DNA of 64,000 nucleotides from assembly GCA_035235625.1 (NCBI GenBank), contig CP141148.1, forward strand, positions 7,435,001-7,499,000, given 5' to 3'. Source of the DNA: Saururus chinensis. Taxonomy: Eukaryota > Streptophyta > Magnoliopsida > Piperales > Saururaceae. Shown here one piece after another: positions 47,270-59,042 of this stretch; the first letter of the stretch is position 1; each line of letters starts with the position of its first letter. Under the pieces are notes generated by a model that searched no databases, was not told where the DNA came from, and worked only from the letters and a program-made list of their open reading frames with translations. The translations under genes and the position numbers were made by a program.

Positions 47270-49085
47270 TATACAAGTGTCGGAGGTCTTTCCTTTGGTG
47301 TACGTTCTAACCTAAATTTCTTCTCTTGAAAGTGTCTACCCAACTAACTATAGATTTTGAAATGATCTTCATGTCTATACCTACAAATATCTACATAAAA
47401 GAAGTTAGGTGCAAATTCAGAAGTCAATAGTCATCCCAGTCCAATTTTGGCTAGTCAGTCAACCATTCCAACACCTCACTTTCCCCTCAAAAAAATCACC
47501 ACTCCCATTTAAATTTTATCATGCTTCTACTCTAAAAGCACGTCATATTCATCTCTAACTTCCATGTCCTCACCCACATGCAACGATCCACACCCCATAT
47601 ATGCATAAATATGACTAAAAACTTTGCCTTTCATCTTGATAGAATTACGATGATAAAAGTGGAGAACTAATGACGAAAACCTGCCTCTTTTTCCCACATT
47701 TCTGTTTGGAAATAAAAATGGGTGAAAGAATCTTAGGAGCGTTAGGTGCCTACCTCAGACCAAGTGAAGTTGGAGGGGGCGAAGGTAGGCATTGAATGAC
47801 CTTTTGCCACTAGATCAAAGGCTTTTTCTTCAGGTATTTCCACTTCAGTGGGTGGATTACAAAGGTTAGAATTGAAAGAGCTTGTGTCCAGAGGTATGTT
47901 TTTGATGAGTCGCCGGAAATGACAGAAGAGCAACGACAGAAATGGGTGCAAAGTGGTTGGAAATGGGATTCCAAAGAAGATGAGAAAGCCCAATGGTTTT
48001 GTGGGCTTTGTGCTTGGTCAGGTTTATTTTCTTCTTTTCAGGTTACATGTGGAGTTGCCTTGTGTGAATATTTGCATGACTGTCAACTGTTAGTTGCCGA
48101 TCATCGGTTGTCGACTGTCGGCTCTTAACAGTCTAGTCTCATCAGAGACATAGGAGTATATGGAACTAGGAGAAGAACATTTAGGCATTTGTGTTTTTAG
48201 CAATTCTATTTTGAATCACTCTAATGATGTACAATGTCAATGCTGCATATTCTATTCTAATTTTGCTTCATAAGTATATGTTGAATACTTTATAGGATGA
48301 TAGGGTTCCATACTTCATATGGAATAATGTTTGGAGAGATTTATGAACATGCTTTAACACATATATTAAAAGGTTTTGATGTTTTGACATATCTAATCAA
48401 CACACTAATTTTTGAACCTGTGAATCTGAATCAAATACATGTAACTAGAAGAGTAAATCTGGAAACTTATATTAATACATATGACAATCTAGCCTATACA
48501 ACTATCATTTTCTATAAGAGTGATTCCATAAATATGGAAACTTATATTAATTCCTACAACAGTCTAGCATCTACAATCATTGATGTTTATAAGCGTGATT
48601 CAATGCACTAATTGAGAAGGCAGTAATACTCAATAGTCTTCATTCATATGTAGAGACATCTCTTCACAAAATAGCATAGTAGCACAATACATGCACTTCC
48701 TTGAAGTAATGCATTGATATTAAGTCCAAATGCTTCAACTTAAAATCATTTATTGCTATTAGATTTTCGTTTGCCGATAGAAGACAATAAGAACTATATG
48801 CACAAGACAAACAACAACGAAGAACCATGTATGGATGCATTTTCCAAACGACGATAATTTTCACACTAGTCCTTTTGGCATTTCATGGGACACACTTCGT
48901 TATCAAACACAACACCTATGGCAAAGAACAACTGCATATCAGGAATGTAGTCTACATGCACTATATTGTGTCACAATGCATGAAAAAAAAGTCATAACAG
49001 TATGGCACTTGTACAAGATATTGTCAATAAAGAGTTGTTATTTGCAACAGGTACAATTTCTTAGAACGAAGTGTGTGTGATAATG
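47270..49085 (+). repeat. 1.75-kb tandem duplication, copy B
   Basis: Collinear with copy A minus its LTR. It contains the longer open frame 48,297-48,611 (104 codons) with the 25-residue dimer at 48,453-48,602 (VNLETYINTYDN and INMETYINSYNS). I do not recognise this peptide and see no promoter or splice context that proves a gene. Confidence 0.75.
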
Positions 49086-49739
49086 GACTTTGACATTAAT
49101 GACCTAGAAGTGGCAAATAAACTAATTTTCTCAATAGGATAATCCACTTATAACACTACAAGAAAAAAAATTATTAGTAATGCTTTTAAGCATCACTAAA
49201 TATGTCGAAATAAGTCCCGTATGCAACTGCTCATTTTTTACACATGAAAAAGCATCACTAATAGTTCTTCTTTTAGTGACACTTTTTTTTTCGTCTCTAA
49301 TATTAAATTTTTTGAGACGCTTTTTAAAGCATCGCTAATAGCTTATTTTTAAGCATTACTAATAATATATTATTAGCAACGCTTTCTAAAATGTCACTAA
49401 TATAAACAATTTTTTAAAAAATATAAAAAAACTTATTAGCAATGCTTTTTTGTGGGTCGCTGATAAAAAATTAAAAATAAATAATAAAATATTAGTGACA
49501 ATTTTAAAAGAGTCGCAAATAAAAAAATAATTCAAAAAATTCATAAATATTCTTTTTAGAGATGCTTTAAAAAGAGTTGTTGAAAATGAAAAAAATAATG
49601 AAAAACCTATTAACGACTCTTTTAAAAGCATTGCTAATAGGGAAAAAGAAAAAAATAATAAAATCACCTATTAGTGATGTTTTAAAAATGTTACTAATAA
49701 CCTAAAAAAAAATTTTAAAAAAAGAAAGATGGTTGTCAT

Positions 49740-50395
49740 AGTCTGGCACCCCTCCTCCAGCAACTCTAAAGGAGGGGAAGGGGGGAGGAGAAGAGGGGAG
49801 GACAACAGGGGAGCGTGGTGGAAAAAGGGGCGCCGCCAGAATTCGGCACCGGCGAGGTAGTGTAAGGGGGAAATGAGGGAGGGGAGAGGAGATAGGGGGA
49901 AGGGGAAGCAGGGGGAAGGGTGGTGCTGAAACCTATTGGCGGAGCCTAATCCAGCGCTGCTATCTCCTCCCCCGGCATTGGTGGGGCAGTGGAAGGGGAG
50001 GGGGAGGCGAAGGGGGACAACGGGAAATGGGTAGCCAAGGGGTGGAAGAGGGGGAGGAGCCGGAATCCGACACCGGGGGAAAGGGAGCGGTGGAATGGGG
50101 TGGGGGAGCCCGGAGAGGTAGAGCCAGGGGGTGGTGGAGGAGCTGGGGGTGCACTAACGGAGGAGCCGACGACGCGAAGGGGGAATAGGAGGGAGGGGAA
50201 GGGCAGAGTCGGGGCCAAGGGGGAGGCAGTAGAGACGGGGGGTGGGGCGGAGGAGCCGGGGGGGATTAGGAGTAAGAGAGACTAGGAAAAAAGGTAGAAA
50301 AAGTGTGGAACGAGGGGCTGCGTGGGAGACATTGGCAGAGAAGGGGATGCAGGGAGAGCGACTGTGAACGCAGGGAGGGGTGTACATAAAGCCCA
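49740..50395. repeat. Purine-rich, G-skewed block
   Basis: About 650 bases dominated by GGGGA/GGAGG runs on the plus strand, with several potential G-quadruplexes. Open frames through it are composition artefacts rich in Gly/Glu/Arg or, on the minus strand, Pro/Ser. Confidence 0.85.
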
Positions 50396-50587
50396 TGGGG
50401 GAAATTGCGCCCACACGCGAAATTTATTACTTTTGTGATACTTCTTGTGATGCATCGCAAAAACATTTCTACTAGAAGCGTCATAAAATCATTTTTATTC
50501 CAAAAAAATTTATCTAACTATTTGCAAGGCTTTCTGGTATGCGTCACGAATAGATTTGCAATGCTTTTTACTAAGTGTTGCAAATAA

Positions 50588-51045
50588 TACTCCCCTTTCT
50601 CTCTCTCTCTACGCTCTCTTCTCTCTCTCCCCCTTTTTCTCGCTCTCCACTCTCTCTTCTCTCTTTGTCCTCTCTCCACCTCTCTATTCTTTCTCTCCCT
50701 CTCTCTCTCTTCCTTCCCTCTCTCTTTTCTCTCCCCCCATCTTTCTCTCTCTCTTCCCACTCTCTCTCTTCTATCTCTCATTCTCTCTCTCCTCTCTCTC
50801 CTCTATCTCTCCCCTCTCTCTCCTCTTTCTCCTCTATCTCTCTCCTCTCTCCTTTTTCTCCTCTATCTCTCTCCCCTCTCTATCATCTATCTCTCCACTC
50901 TCTCTCACTCCCTCTCTCTCTCACTTCTTTCTCTCCACCCACTCCTCTCTCTCCCTCCCTTTCTCTCTCCCTCTCTATCTCTTCTCTCTCTCTGTCTCTC
51001 TCCCCTCTCTCCCACTCCCTCTCTCTCCTCCTCTCTCTCATGCAC
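50588..51045. repeat. (CT)n-rich polypyrimidine tract 1
   Basis: Some 460 bases of CTCTCT with TCCC and TTTCTC interruptions. Two shorter relatives follow, at 51,355-51,425 and 51,605-51,985. Confidence 0.95.
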
Positions 51046-51604
51046 GTCAGCGTGAGCCCCAACTCTGAGGATAGGTGAAAGAGTAGGGGAATTTAATTTT
51101 TATTTTTTTGAGATTTTCTTATTATATATTGTATATTAAAATTAATAAAAATAAAATAAAATATATTAGTGATGCTTATGAATATGCATCGTTAATACAC
51201 TATGTATTTGCGATGCATAGGAATATGCATCACTAATGCATCACTAATACCTATTAGTGATGCATATTCCTATGCGTCACTAATATATTTTATTTTTTTA
51301 TTTTAAGATATAATATATATAATGAAAAATTCCTAAAAAATCTAAATTAAAGACCTCCCCTCTCAATTCTCTCTTCTCTTTCTCCTCTATATCTCTCCTC
51401 TCTCTCTCTCCCCCCGCTCTCATGCGCATGTGCGTGGCCATAGCTTTGAGGAGGATAGTTGATAGAGTAGGGAAAATTATTTTTTATTTTTTAAAATTTT
51501 TTTATTATATATTTTATTTTAAAATTAATAAAAAAAATTAAATTAAAAGATATTCACGATGTATATGAATGTGTCACTAATACCCTAAGTATTAGTGATG
51601 CATA

Positions 51605-51985
51605 TTCCTCCCCCTCTCTCTTCTCTTTCTCCTCTATCTCCCTCTCTCTCCTCTCTCTTTGTCCCCATCTGTCTTCTCTTGTTCTCTCTCTGCGATCTCT
51701 CTCATCTCTCCTCTCTTTGTCCCCCTCTCTCCTCTCTCTCTCTCTCATCTCTCTCTATCTCTTATCTCTCTCTCCTCTCTCTCTCTTCTCTCTTCCTTTT
51801 CTCTCTCTCTTCTCTCTTCCTCTTCTCTCTCACTTCTCTCTTTGTCTTCTCTTTCTTTCTCCTTTCTCTCTTCTATATCTCTCTTCCCTTTCTCTCTCCA
51901 TCTCTCCATCTCTCTACCTCCCTCTGTCTCTCTCTTCTCTCGCTCTTCTCCTCTCTCATCTCTTTCAATCTCTCTCTCTCTATAT
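51605..51985. repeat. (CT)n-rich polypyrimidine tract 2
   Basis: Second long CT-rich tract in the same CACTA-type element, preceded by the subterminal motif TATTAGTGATGCATATTCC that also precedes the CT tract at 51,355. This suggests the block was duplicated. Confidence 0.95.
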
Positions 51986-52079
51986 ATTATATTTAAATAT
52001 AATATGAAGTATATATTTTTGTTTTTATTATTTATTATTTATTTTAAAATAAATATAAAAATTTTGAGTTTTAAAAGGA

Positions 52080-52981
52080 TAAACATTGGCATAGAATGTT
52101 TTAAAATAAAATAGCATTTTTTAGAGTCTGGGAACTCTAGGATATTTGATTGAGTCTAGGACTCAAGAGTGTTTTGGTTGTCCGAAGTTATTGTTGGGTG
52201 CCCCAATAGAGCACCATTGACTAGTAAATTGCACAATTAATCCGGTTCAGAATCAGATGCATGAGTACCTATTTTAGCCTGATGAGCCCCTAACGAAGGG
52301 CACATATCAAGGCTACATGCGCTAGGGTAGAGAGCATCATGGGAAGACTCTCTACTCTCTAAATCTCAATGCCCCATGAGCACAGGTGGCTCTTCTATCA
52401 ACAAACATGAAATATTTTGAGATGATCTGTGGAGGAGTAAGAGGTCGCTACTTTGTACACACAATAAATTCTTAACAATATATATGTGTGTGTGTGTCTG
52501 GGACATTGTAGCGAGGTGTGAGAGCTTGCAAACCCTAGTAGCATATTTGATACGTAGGAAGAATCTCTAGGGGCTGTTTTGGGTGAGAGGCACTCCCTGT
52601 TTTTATGAAAAATATTATATATGATATGCGCTATGAAATTACCATGTGTTTATTCATGCCTGATCATATAAACTCCCCTACTGAGTATTTTAAAATAATT
52701 ACCACCTCCCAGACTTTGCAGGACTCGATGAAGCTTAGTGTACAGGTAGAAGGGCCTACTCTGAGTTTTATCAATGTGATTTCAAGAATTTCAACCGCAC
52801 CGAAATGAGTAAGACTTCTTATTATTTTTCTCTTGTGTGTTTGTACATGGACCATGGTTCTTGGGGATATTAATATTTTATTATTGCATAAGGAGAGAAG
52901 CTCCAGTCATGGGCCCGGGTAAACTCCTATATTTTTGTAAAAAGAAAATTTTATATGCTTCCAAAATCCCGGGGCGCGACA
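52080..52981 (+). mobile_element. LTR fossil, 3' part (Tekay-like)
   Basis: Ends CCCGGGGCGCGACA at 52,981 and shares with solo LTR 2 the GCATCATGGGAAGACTC / GCCCCATGAGCACAGG box near 52,337-52,387 and the ACTGAGTATTTTAAAATAA / CTTTGCAGGACTCGATG segment near 52,680-52,730. The left LTR end was not identified. Confidence 0.6.
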
Positions 52982-55900
52982 CCTTCTCCACCTCTTTGAG
53001 TATGGACCAGTGTGAAGTAGCTTTTCATATCCCAAAGGAAGCTTCCGATCTCCTTGGTGCCTCATGTCTCTGCATATGCCTTTGGTTCAAACACCTTTGT
53101 CTTCTCAGCATCCTGCTAGGATGAAGACTCGCCACCATCTTGGGATGGAGTATTAAGGACTGCCCACTTCAGTACCGCAACTTCATCCGTTAGCTTGCTA
53201 ACCTTCGATGCCGCTGCTGCTGCCTCCTCTACCTTTTGCACTCGCTGCATGAGGTAATCCATCATTGCAGCCACATCAGCCACTAATGTGGTGAGACGGG
53301 CTGCCCCTTTAGCCAGACTGCCTTCTTGCTGAGACTCATCTAGGTGTGGTGCAACTTCAAGCAGGAACACTCGTTGGTCAAAGAGGGCCAAACGCTTGTT
53401 GATGTTATGCAAAGAGGTTTGGACTTCAGCCAATGTCCCGTTCGCTATGGCCTCAAGCTCTGTAATGCGAGTCAACATCGAGCCTACCATCAAAGCTCCC
53501 TGTTTTCCAGCAACTCGTCAAGGTAGGGTAAGCACGCAGCAGGGATCTCCAATGTGTCCAGCAACAACCCGTCAAGGATTTCACCTCTTATGGGTCTCCC
53601 AGCAACTTCACAACCTTCAGCCAACTCCTTCATAGAGATCATATAGAGTTTTCACCTCCTTCAGGAACTCGGCAATGGAACCAACTATCACAGGCACGAA
53701 GCTTTGCCTAGAGTTCATACACATGATGGCTTAGCTATGCCGCGCAATTAGCAACCATTGTAATGCTCCGACCCGGAAATTGACCCGGGCCGGGGGTCCG
53801 AAAGTGATAAAAACCAAACCCAGAACTGGGAGCGGCGAACTCTGAGTGCGAGAGTCTTCTTGTTCCTCTACATGCTTCAAAACTTTAGTGCTCCGTTATG
53901 CGTAGGCCAGAACAAACCTAATTATATAACTAATTCGGATCGGGCCAACGTTGCCTTGCCGTTGGTTGCCTACGTACATATCGGATAACATCCGTGATGT
54001 TACTCTAATACGATCAGATCCGTACATAGTTCTGCCTACTGGCTACTACATACATCAAACCATACAAAGATACATACGTATACCTGAATATTTAATCGGG
54101 GTTATACAAAAACCGTAAAACACCAGCAACACATATCTCGCTATATCATAGAGACAAGCACCACACGACCACCATAACATGCCTCACTCTATCCCAGAGC
54201 AAATCCATCACATTCACATGTCTCGCTCCATCACTGAGCCGAGACCACATGCATCACACGTCTCGCTCAATCATTGAGCCGAGACCGAACACACACACAA
54301 TGCGTCTCTCTCTAACCCAGAGCGAGATGACACACATCATGGCATATAAGCATAGCATATCATAATATAAAGGATCATAGCATATCAAGGCATAGCGTAT
54401 ACCCTATCTAGCACATGCATTCTATAATTAAAATAGGAGGTCAGAAATGCTTACTCCCCTAATGTCTCACGAGGTAGCGGTATTCGGGGTACTCGTTTCT
54501 GGGCGTCCTCCCCTTCAGATCCGGAGATAGCGAATGAAGCCTCATCTAACCTCCGCATGTTCCTTACCTTGCGCCAAAAGACAACTGACCAACTGTCCCA
54601 TTTCTCGGAGACTTCTCATTTTCTGCACCCGTAAGCAACGGACGGAACGTCCCTTTCCCCGGGACGTATGTCACATTGTGTGGCCCTTCGGTGAAGGATG
54701 GATCCTTCCTTACTTTGGGCAACAATCCACGATGCAGCCCGTGACGGGGGACGGAGTCCCCCTTTCTCTCTAGGCCGCCGCTTTCTCTTTGGGGCAGGAG
54801 GGTGGCGGATAAAGCCTCCTCTTGCCCCAGCCGTTCCCTCTTTTAGGGATGCCAACTTGAGGGATGTACCATGTCATTGCGTAGATCACCCTCAAATTAG
54901 TTAGGAATGCCTCAAGAACGACTCGAATCGGACTTAAAATGAGTGAGAAACGAAGAACAGAAGTTTTTGAATGTGGGAGAGAAATGGGAAAACGTGAGAG
55001 AGTCTCCCCCCTTTCTCTCCGGATGTCGTGGATGTTATTTATAGAAAAACTGGATAGATGTGAGGCTGACACGTATCAATTATATCCGCTCCATCAGCAA
55101 CCCTATCCGCTTGCATCATCAATCTTATCTGCTTCGTCAGCAATCCTATCCGCTTGCGTCATCAATCTTATCAGCTTCGTCATCAATCCTATCCACTTTG
55201 TTGTTAGTCTTATCCATTGCGTCGTCGATCCTATCCAAAATGATATTATTTTATTCAAATAATATTCTGACCTTAAAATACGATAATTTCCAACCTTGAC
55301 GTTGGAATCGCACGTTCTTGTTATCGATAGACTCGTGTCGATGAGCCCTTCGAAATTATACCACATATGGGTAGGTTATCCCGCACTTTTTATGTAGGTC
55401 CCACCCATATGGCACGTTTCTCGGGGTCGTAGCTTTCGCTCCGGACCCCCATTTCACGCATTTTTTGATTCATTACACTCGTTACTCCGAGCTCTACCCA
55501 GATATGGGGATTTCACCTAATGAAACCCCCTAACACTGATCTCAAATTACCAAATCACCCTTAACCCCCCGGTTAAGCATAACCAGAAAATGGGTCGTTA
55601 CAACCATTCTCTTCCCTTCTCACTCGTATACACAAGGGAAACATAAGCAAACAACACAAACACAGCACAAGTCTGTCCTGATGTAAGGGTCTCCATCCAA
55701 GCTATATTTATGTTCGTCGAAATATAATGGTAGGGAGAGGGCAATGGCTGATCCACTAGGCTGAAAGCTCCCTCTCAGCATCCTAGTTCGCTATGCATGA
55801 ACAAAATTGTCACCCATCAGCCATGGCCGCCTTGCTCTCCCCATTTTATAGACTCAGTCTAAAACTGACTATCCTTATGCTACTAGGAGTTACAAAACCC

Positions 55901-56364
55901 ACCCATATAAGAGTCCTCACCCTGACCAACTCTCAGCCCAAAAAGCAGTCTGCCCCTAGCCCAAATCAAGAAACCTTCAAGGGAGACAATTTTTAGCTAG
56001 AAGTCCAGTGTCATGCTGTCTTCAAGAGTCCTATTCGTCTAGGGAACTTGCTGCCTCGACTCCTACTCACACTAGGAATGCAGCAATCCTGCATAAGTGA
56101 ATCCTATCCGCCTTAGGAATCTATCCCTAAGTCCAAGTAGTACCTAGCTTCACTGCGAGAGTCCCACCCACGCAAAGACTCCTACTCAACCTGCTCTGCA
56201 AGGCAAGTAGCTCATCCAGAATACCTCCCACGCTACTCCAGCACTTGTCCATGCCCAAGGGGCTTGCCTAGGCTATCCATCGCCAAGCAAACTTGGTTGT
56301 CCACTACCAAGTAAGGGGGTATCCGCCCCCTTTTCCCATCCGACAAGTTAGGGGTCTAATAACA
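52982..56364 (-). mobile_element. Ty3/Gypsy retrotransposon fossil: LTR plus gag start, broken
   Basis: On the minus strand a probable 5' LTR begins TGTTATTAGACCCC at 56,364 and runs to roughly 55,640. It is followed by leader and an early gag part. The 53,493-53,116 stretch is a coiled-coil-like, Ala/Leu/Glu-rich segment typical of the N-terminal gag region of plant Gypsy elements. The rest of gag and all of pol are missing. The fossil is interrupted by solo LTR 3. It is older than that insertion. Confidence 0.6.
53759..55602 (-). mobile_element. Solo LTR 3 (Ty3/Gypsy), 1844 bp
   Basis: Starts TGTAATGCTCCGACCCGG and ends ATGGGTCGTTACA, flanked by ACCAT on both sides (53,754-53,758 and 55,603-55,607). 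Internal direction signals (CTCACGAGGTAGCGG near 54,467) read in reverse, so it lies on the minus strand. It is inserted in the older Gypsy fossil. Short GTCTCGCTC(C/A)ATCA-like repeats occur near 54,210-54,310, and AATC(C/T)TATC(C/T)GCTT-like repeats near 55,085-55,215. Confidence 0.92.
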
Positions 56365-56489
56365 TCAACATGTTTCTCAATTAGTTATTCAATTTTTTAA
56401 TAATTTCTAGAGTATTCTTAGTAGTATTGTTAATTATGCACTCAATTCACAAGAAAATTACCCATTGTAAATTGTAGAGTAACTTATTA

Positions 56490-56690
56490 CCCCCTCCCAA
56501 CTATATTAATAACTCCATCCGGCAAAAAAATTATTCCATATTAATATCTTCATTTTGTTTAATTTATGTTGTTAGGTACTTAAAAATTATTATCATAAAT
56601 TTATTTTCCCTTCTCTTAGATGTGGGTTTCACCATTCAGTAAAAATTATTAATTTTTAAAATATAGCTATTAATATACGACAGAGGCAGT
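56490..56690. mobile_element. Stowaway-type MITE
   Basis: Starts CCCCCTCCCAACTATATTAA and ends ATATACGACAGAGGCAG, with the interior shared with the MITE at 8774-8974. Confidence 0.75.
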
Positions 56691-57302
56691 ACTACTAATA
56701 ATGAGAATATCAATATAATAGAGGAACTAATTCAATAGATCTGATTAAAATAAATTGTTCAATAATTTTCCTTTGAACCCAATAAATGTTGGTTAAAGCA
56801 AATACATGTTTCACATACAAGGCACAATACATACCTAAATTGGCACTGCCGATACAGGCCAATATATTTCTTGCATAATATGATGACTTACCTAGAAGAA
56901 ATATTTCAATAAATTCAATAAGATGAAAACTTATGGAAAATATTTTTATTTAAAAAATTTACTTGTGTAGATATAATGTCCACAATTTGATTCACAAAAT
57001 ATGGATAATGTATTTGATGAATGATTTTGACTTTCATTAGTTTCTGGTTCAGTCAGCCAGCGAAAATGTTTGTGCAAAATTTATTACTATGATAAAAATA
57101 TTTAAAAGTAAATTAAAGAAGTGAGCCAGTGAAAATGAAATTCTTATTCACTTCCAAGACAGAGCTCTACACATGCATAAAATGTATTTATAAACGTTTT
57201 GCCTGTGAAAATTAAGTTAGATACTCTCTTGGCAGAAATGTAATTTTCCATTAAAATTTTAAATCAACCATGGTTATTGGTAACGTTTTGAATTTAATTA
57301 AT

Positions 57303-57399
57303 CCCTCTATCCCACTTCAATTGTCTACATTAGAAAAAATGACCTTTGTTAGTTCATTTTTAATTTCTAATGTGGATTATTAAATTGACGCGGAGGGAG
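57303..57399. mobile_element. Short Stowaway-type MITE, 97 bp
   Basis: CCCTCTATCCCACTTCAATT at the left and AAATTGACGCGGAGGGAG at the right, with near-complete foldback (CTACATTAGAAA against TTTCTAATGTGG). Similar in size to the MITE at 6171 but a different sequence. Confidence 0.8.
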
Positions 57400-58392
57400 T
57401 CATTAGTAGGTTTTTGCGCCTATTTCACGTCGTTATGATCTTGCGTGTTGGGGCAGACTTTCGGGGGTTTATGAGGCCTATAAGGAAATCTCTTAGGGCT
57501 TGGTCTTAGATTATAATGTGAGCCATTTTATGCCAAATCCCAGCTACCCTTCTCACAAACAGCCCTAAGATGCTTAACTGACTGATGTTGACTATGACTC
57601 CAATATTACAAGTATATTCCAGGGGCCATTAAATTGATCACTGATAGGAATAGAGAAGTTTGACAACGACTAATTAAAACATTGTGTATATGTTGTCTTT
57701 ATTAAGAAGGATTGAATAGTACTATAGCAACAACCACAGTTTCTTTCCAATTTACTAATTAAATACAATTAAAAAAGCTAATTTTTAATCCAAGTAGGAG
57801 TGATTCATCAACGACATGAATTTAAAAATTTGCATTATGCAACCTATTGATCTCTAAAAGATCATATAGGGAAGTTTGTGAATGGATGACTTAAATGTCA
57901 TATCAATAGCCACATTAATTTTATTTCCAAATTGCAGGAAAAATAACAAGTAAAAAACCTGATTTCAATCCAAGTAGGAGTCTATTAAGATTAATCAACC
58001 ACATGTACTTGAAAATTTGGATTATGCAACCTAAACACTTGATTAATCTTATCACCAATTCACACTCTTGAACTGCTGGCGGTTGCAAAAGCACTTGCTC
58101 AAGTGGCCAGGTTGCCAATCAGCTTCGCAATTGACCAGAAAAGCTTCCATGGACTACAGTGTTTCTCCTTAATAAAACATCAAAATTTGTTGTAGAAATA
58201 TTTCCAACCGGTTGCAGCCCTTATCAGGAAGCCCCTCATAATACGCCATCCCAAGAAGTCCACACGGGTACCGGCAACATTGTATCACATCCTCCATTAT
58301 ACAAAAGCCGGTTGGTGACACAAAACCCCCAACCATATAAGCCACCTGCCAACCTCCTCATCTCTTTCTCTTGCCGACCCTTTTGTCCATCT

Positions 58393-58393
<1 letters not shown>

Positions 58394-58429
<36 letters not shown>
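58394..58429. repeat. (CT)18 microsatellite
   Basis: Uninterrupted CT run some 615 bases before the start codon of the 59,043 gene, probably in or near its promoter or leader. Confidence 0.95.
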
Positions 58430-58433
<4 letters not shown>

Positions 58434-58555
58434 CCAATAAATTCTTCAAGAAGTCCATACAAATCAAGCCAAAACGCACCTCACATCTCAGTATTTGACA
58501 TACCCCTTCGTGAAAGAAGCCATCTCCTTTCCTCCTAATTTTGAGTCAACTATCC

Positions 58556-58623
58556 CTTATCTCTCCCTCCCATGGCCAAGAAGCTGTTCTTATCTCTCCC
58601 TCCCATGGCCAAGAAGCTGTTCA
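58556..58623. repeat. 33-bp tandem dimer
   Basis: TATCTCTCCCTCCCATGGCC plus AAGAAGCTGTTCT is repeated twice without change. Each unit holds an ATG (CCATGG), which would be an upstream start codon if this is transcribed leader. Confidence 0.95.
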
Positions 58624-59042
58624 ACCCCATTAGCAGTGAATAAGCCGGTGAAAAACAGCTTCGCGTTCTCACTTTTGATCAAGAACCTGTTTCCCCTCAT
58701 CTCCCGCAGTCCATGTATCCGATTCTCTTGTCTATTCCTCCCCCCTCTCTCTCTAGCCGACTCTTTTGTCTATCTGTTTCTCTCTCTCCCTCTCTTCCAA
58801 TGAACTCTTCAAACTTAGTTGCTCATGTATATTAAGCCAAAACCCATCTTCCACCTGCAATCCTGATCATAAAAATACACTCCTTTCTCTCTTTTGTGTC
58901 AACCGTCCACTCTCATCGCCAACCAAGAAGCTCCTCAACCTCTTAATCTCTTCATGAGCCGGCAAAAGCCCATCTAGCTCTTTCTCACAATTCCCATCAA
59001 GATTCCCATCTGTTTATCACGTTCTGCTACATCGAAAATTGA

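Larger units (their letters stand above)
49154..52000 (+). mobile_element. CACTA-type transposon, non-autonomous, right end not found
   Basis: Starts CACTACAAGAAAAAAAA after TAA, the classical left terminus of plant CACTA elements. It is followed by many subterminal motifs TATTAGTGATGC / GCATCGCTAATA up to about 49,690 and again at 51,160-51,290 and 51,545-51,605. Between them lie a purine-rich block and long CT tracts. No transposase is encoded. The expected TTCTTGTAGTG right end is absent, so the 3' side is truncated or decayed. Confidence 0.75.
56365..59042 (+). other. Upstream region of the 148-residue gene
   Basis: AT-rich up to about 58,100, with two MITEs, then pyrimidine-rich. An imperfect direct repeat of about 80 bp (57,780-57,850 and 57,958-58,040, sharing AATCCAAGTAGGAGT) lies before the CT-rich part. 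The last 700 bases hold a pure CT run and a 383-bp spaced duplication. Such pyrimidine patches are common near plant transcription starts. Confidence 0.5.

Noticed and set aside
49850-49866. GGTAGTGTAA as the right end of the CACTA element starting at 49,154
   Set aside because: The TAA would match the target site, but the preceding bases do not resemble the inverted terminus and subterminal motifs continue far beyond.
49946-50285. Gly/Glu/Arg-rich and Pro/Ser-rich frames on opposite strands
   Set aside because: They are artefacts of the G-skewed purine block in the CACTA-type element.
50556-51078. Two overlapping open frames of about 170 codons rich in Ser and Leu
   Set aside because: They are translations of the CT microsatellite tract and have no protein-like composition.
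53116-53493. 125-codon coiled-coil frame on the minus strand as a host gene
   Set aside because: It fits the start of a plant Gypsy gag region next to an LTR, so it is treated as part of a fossil.
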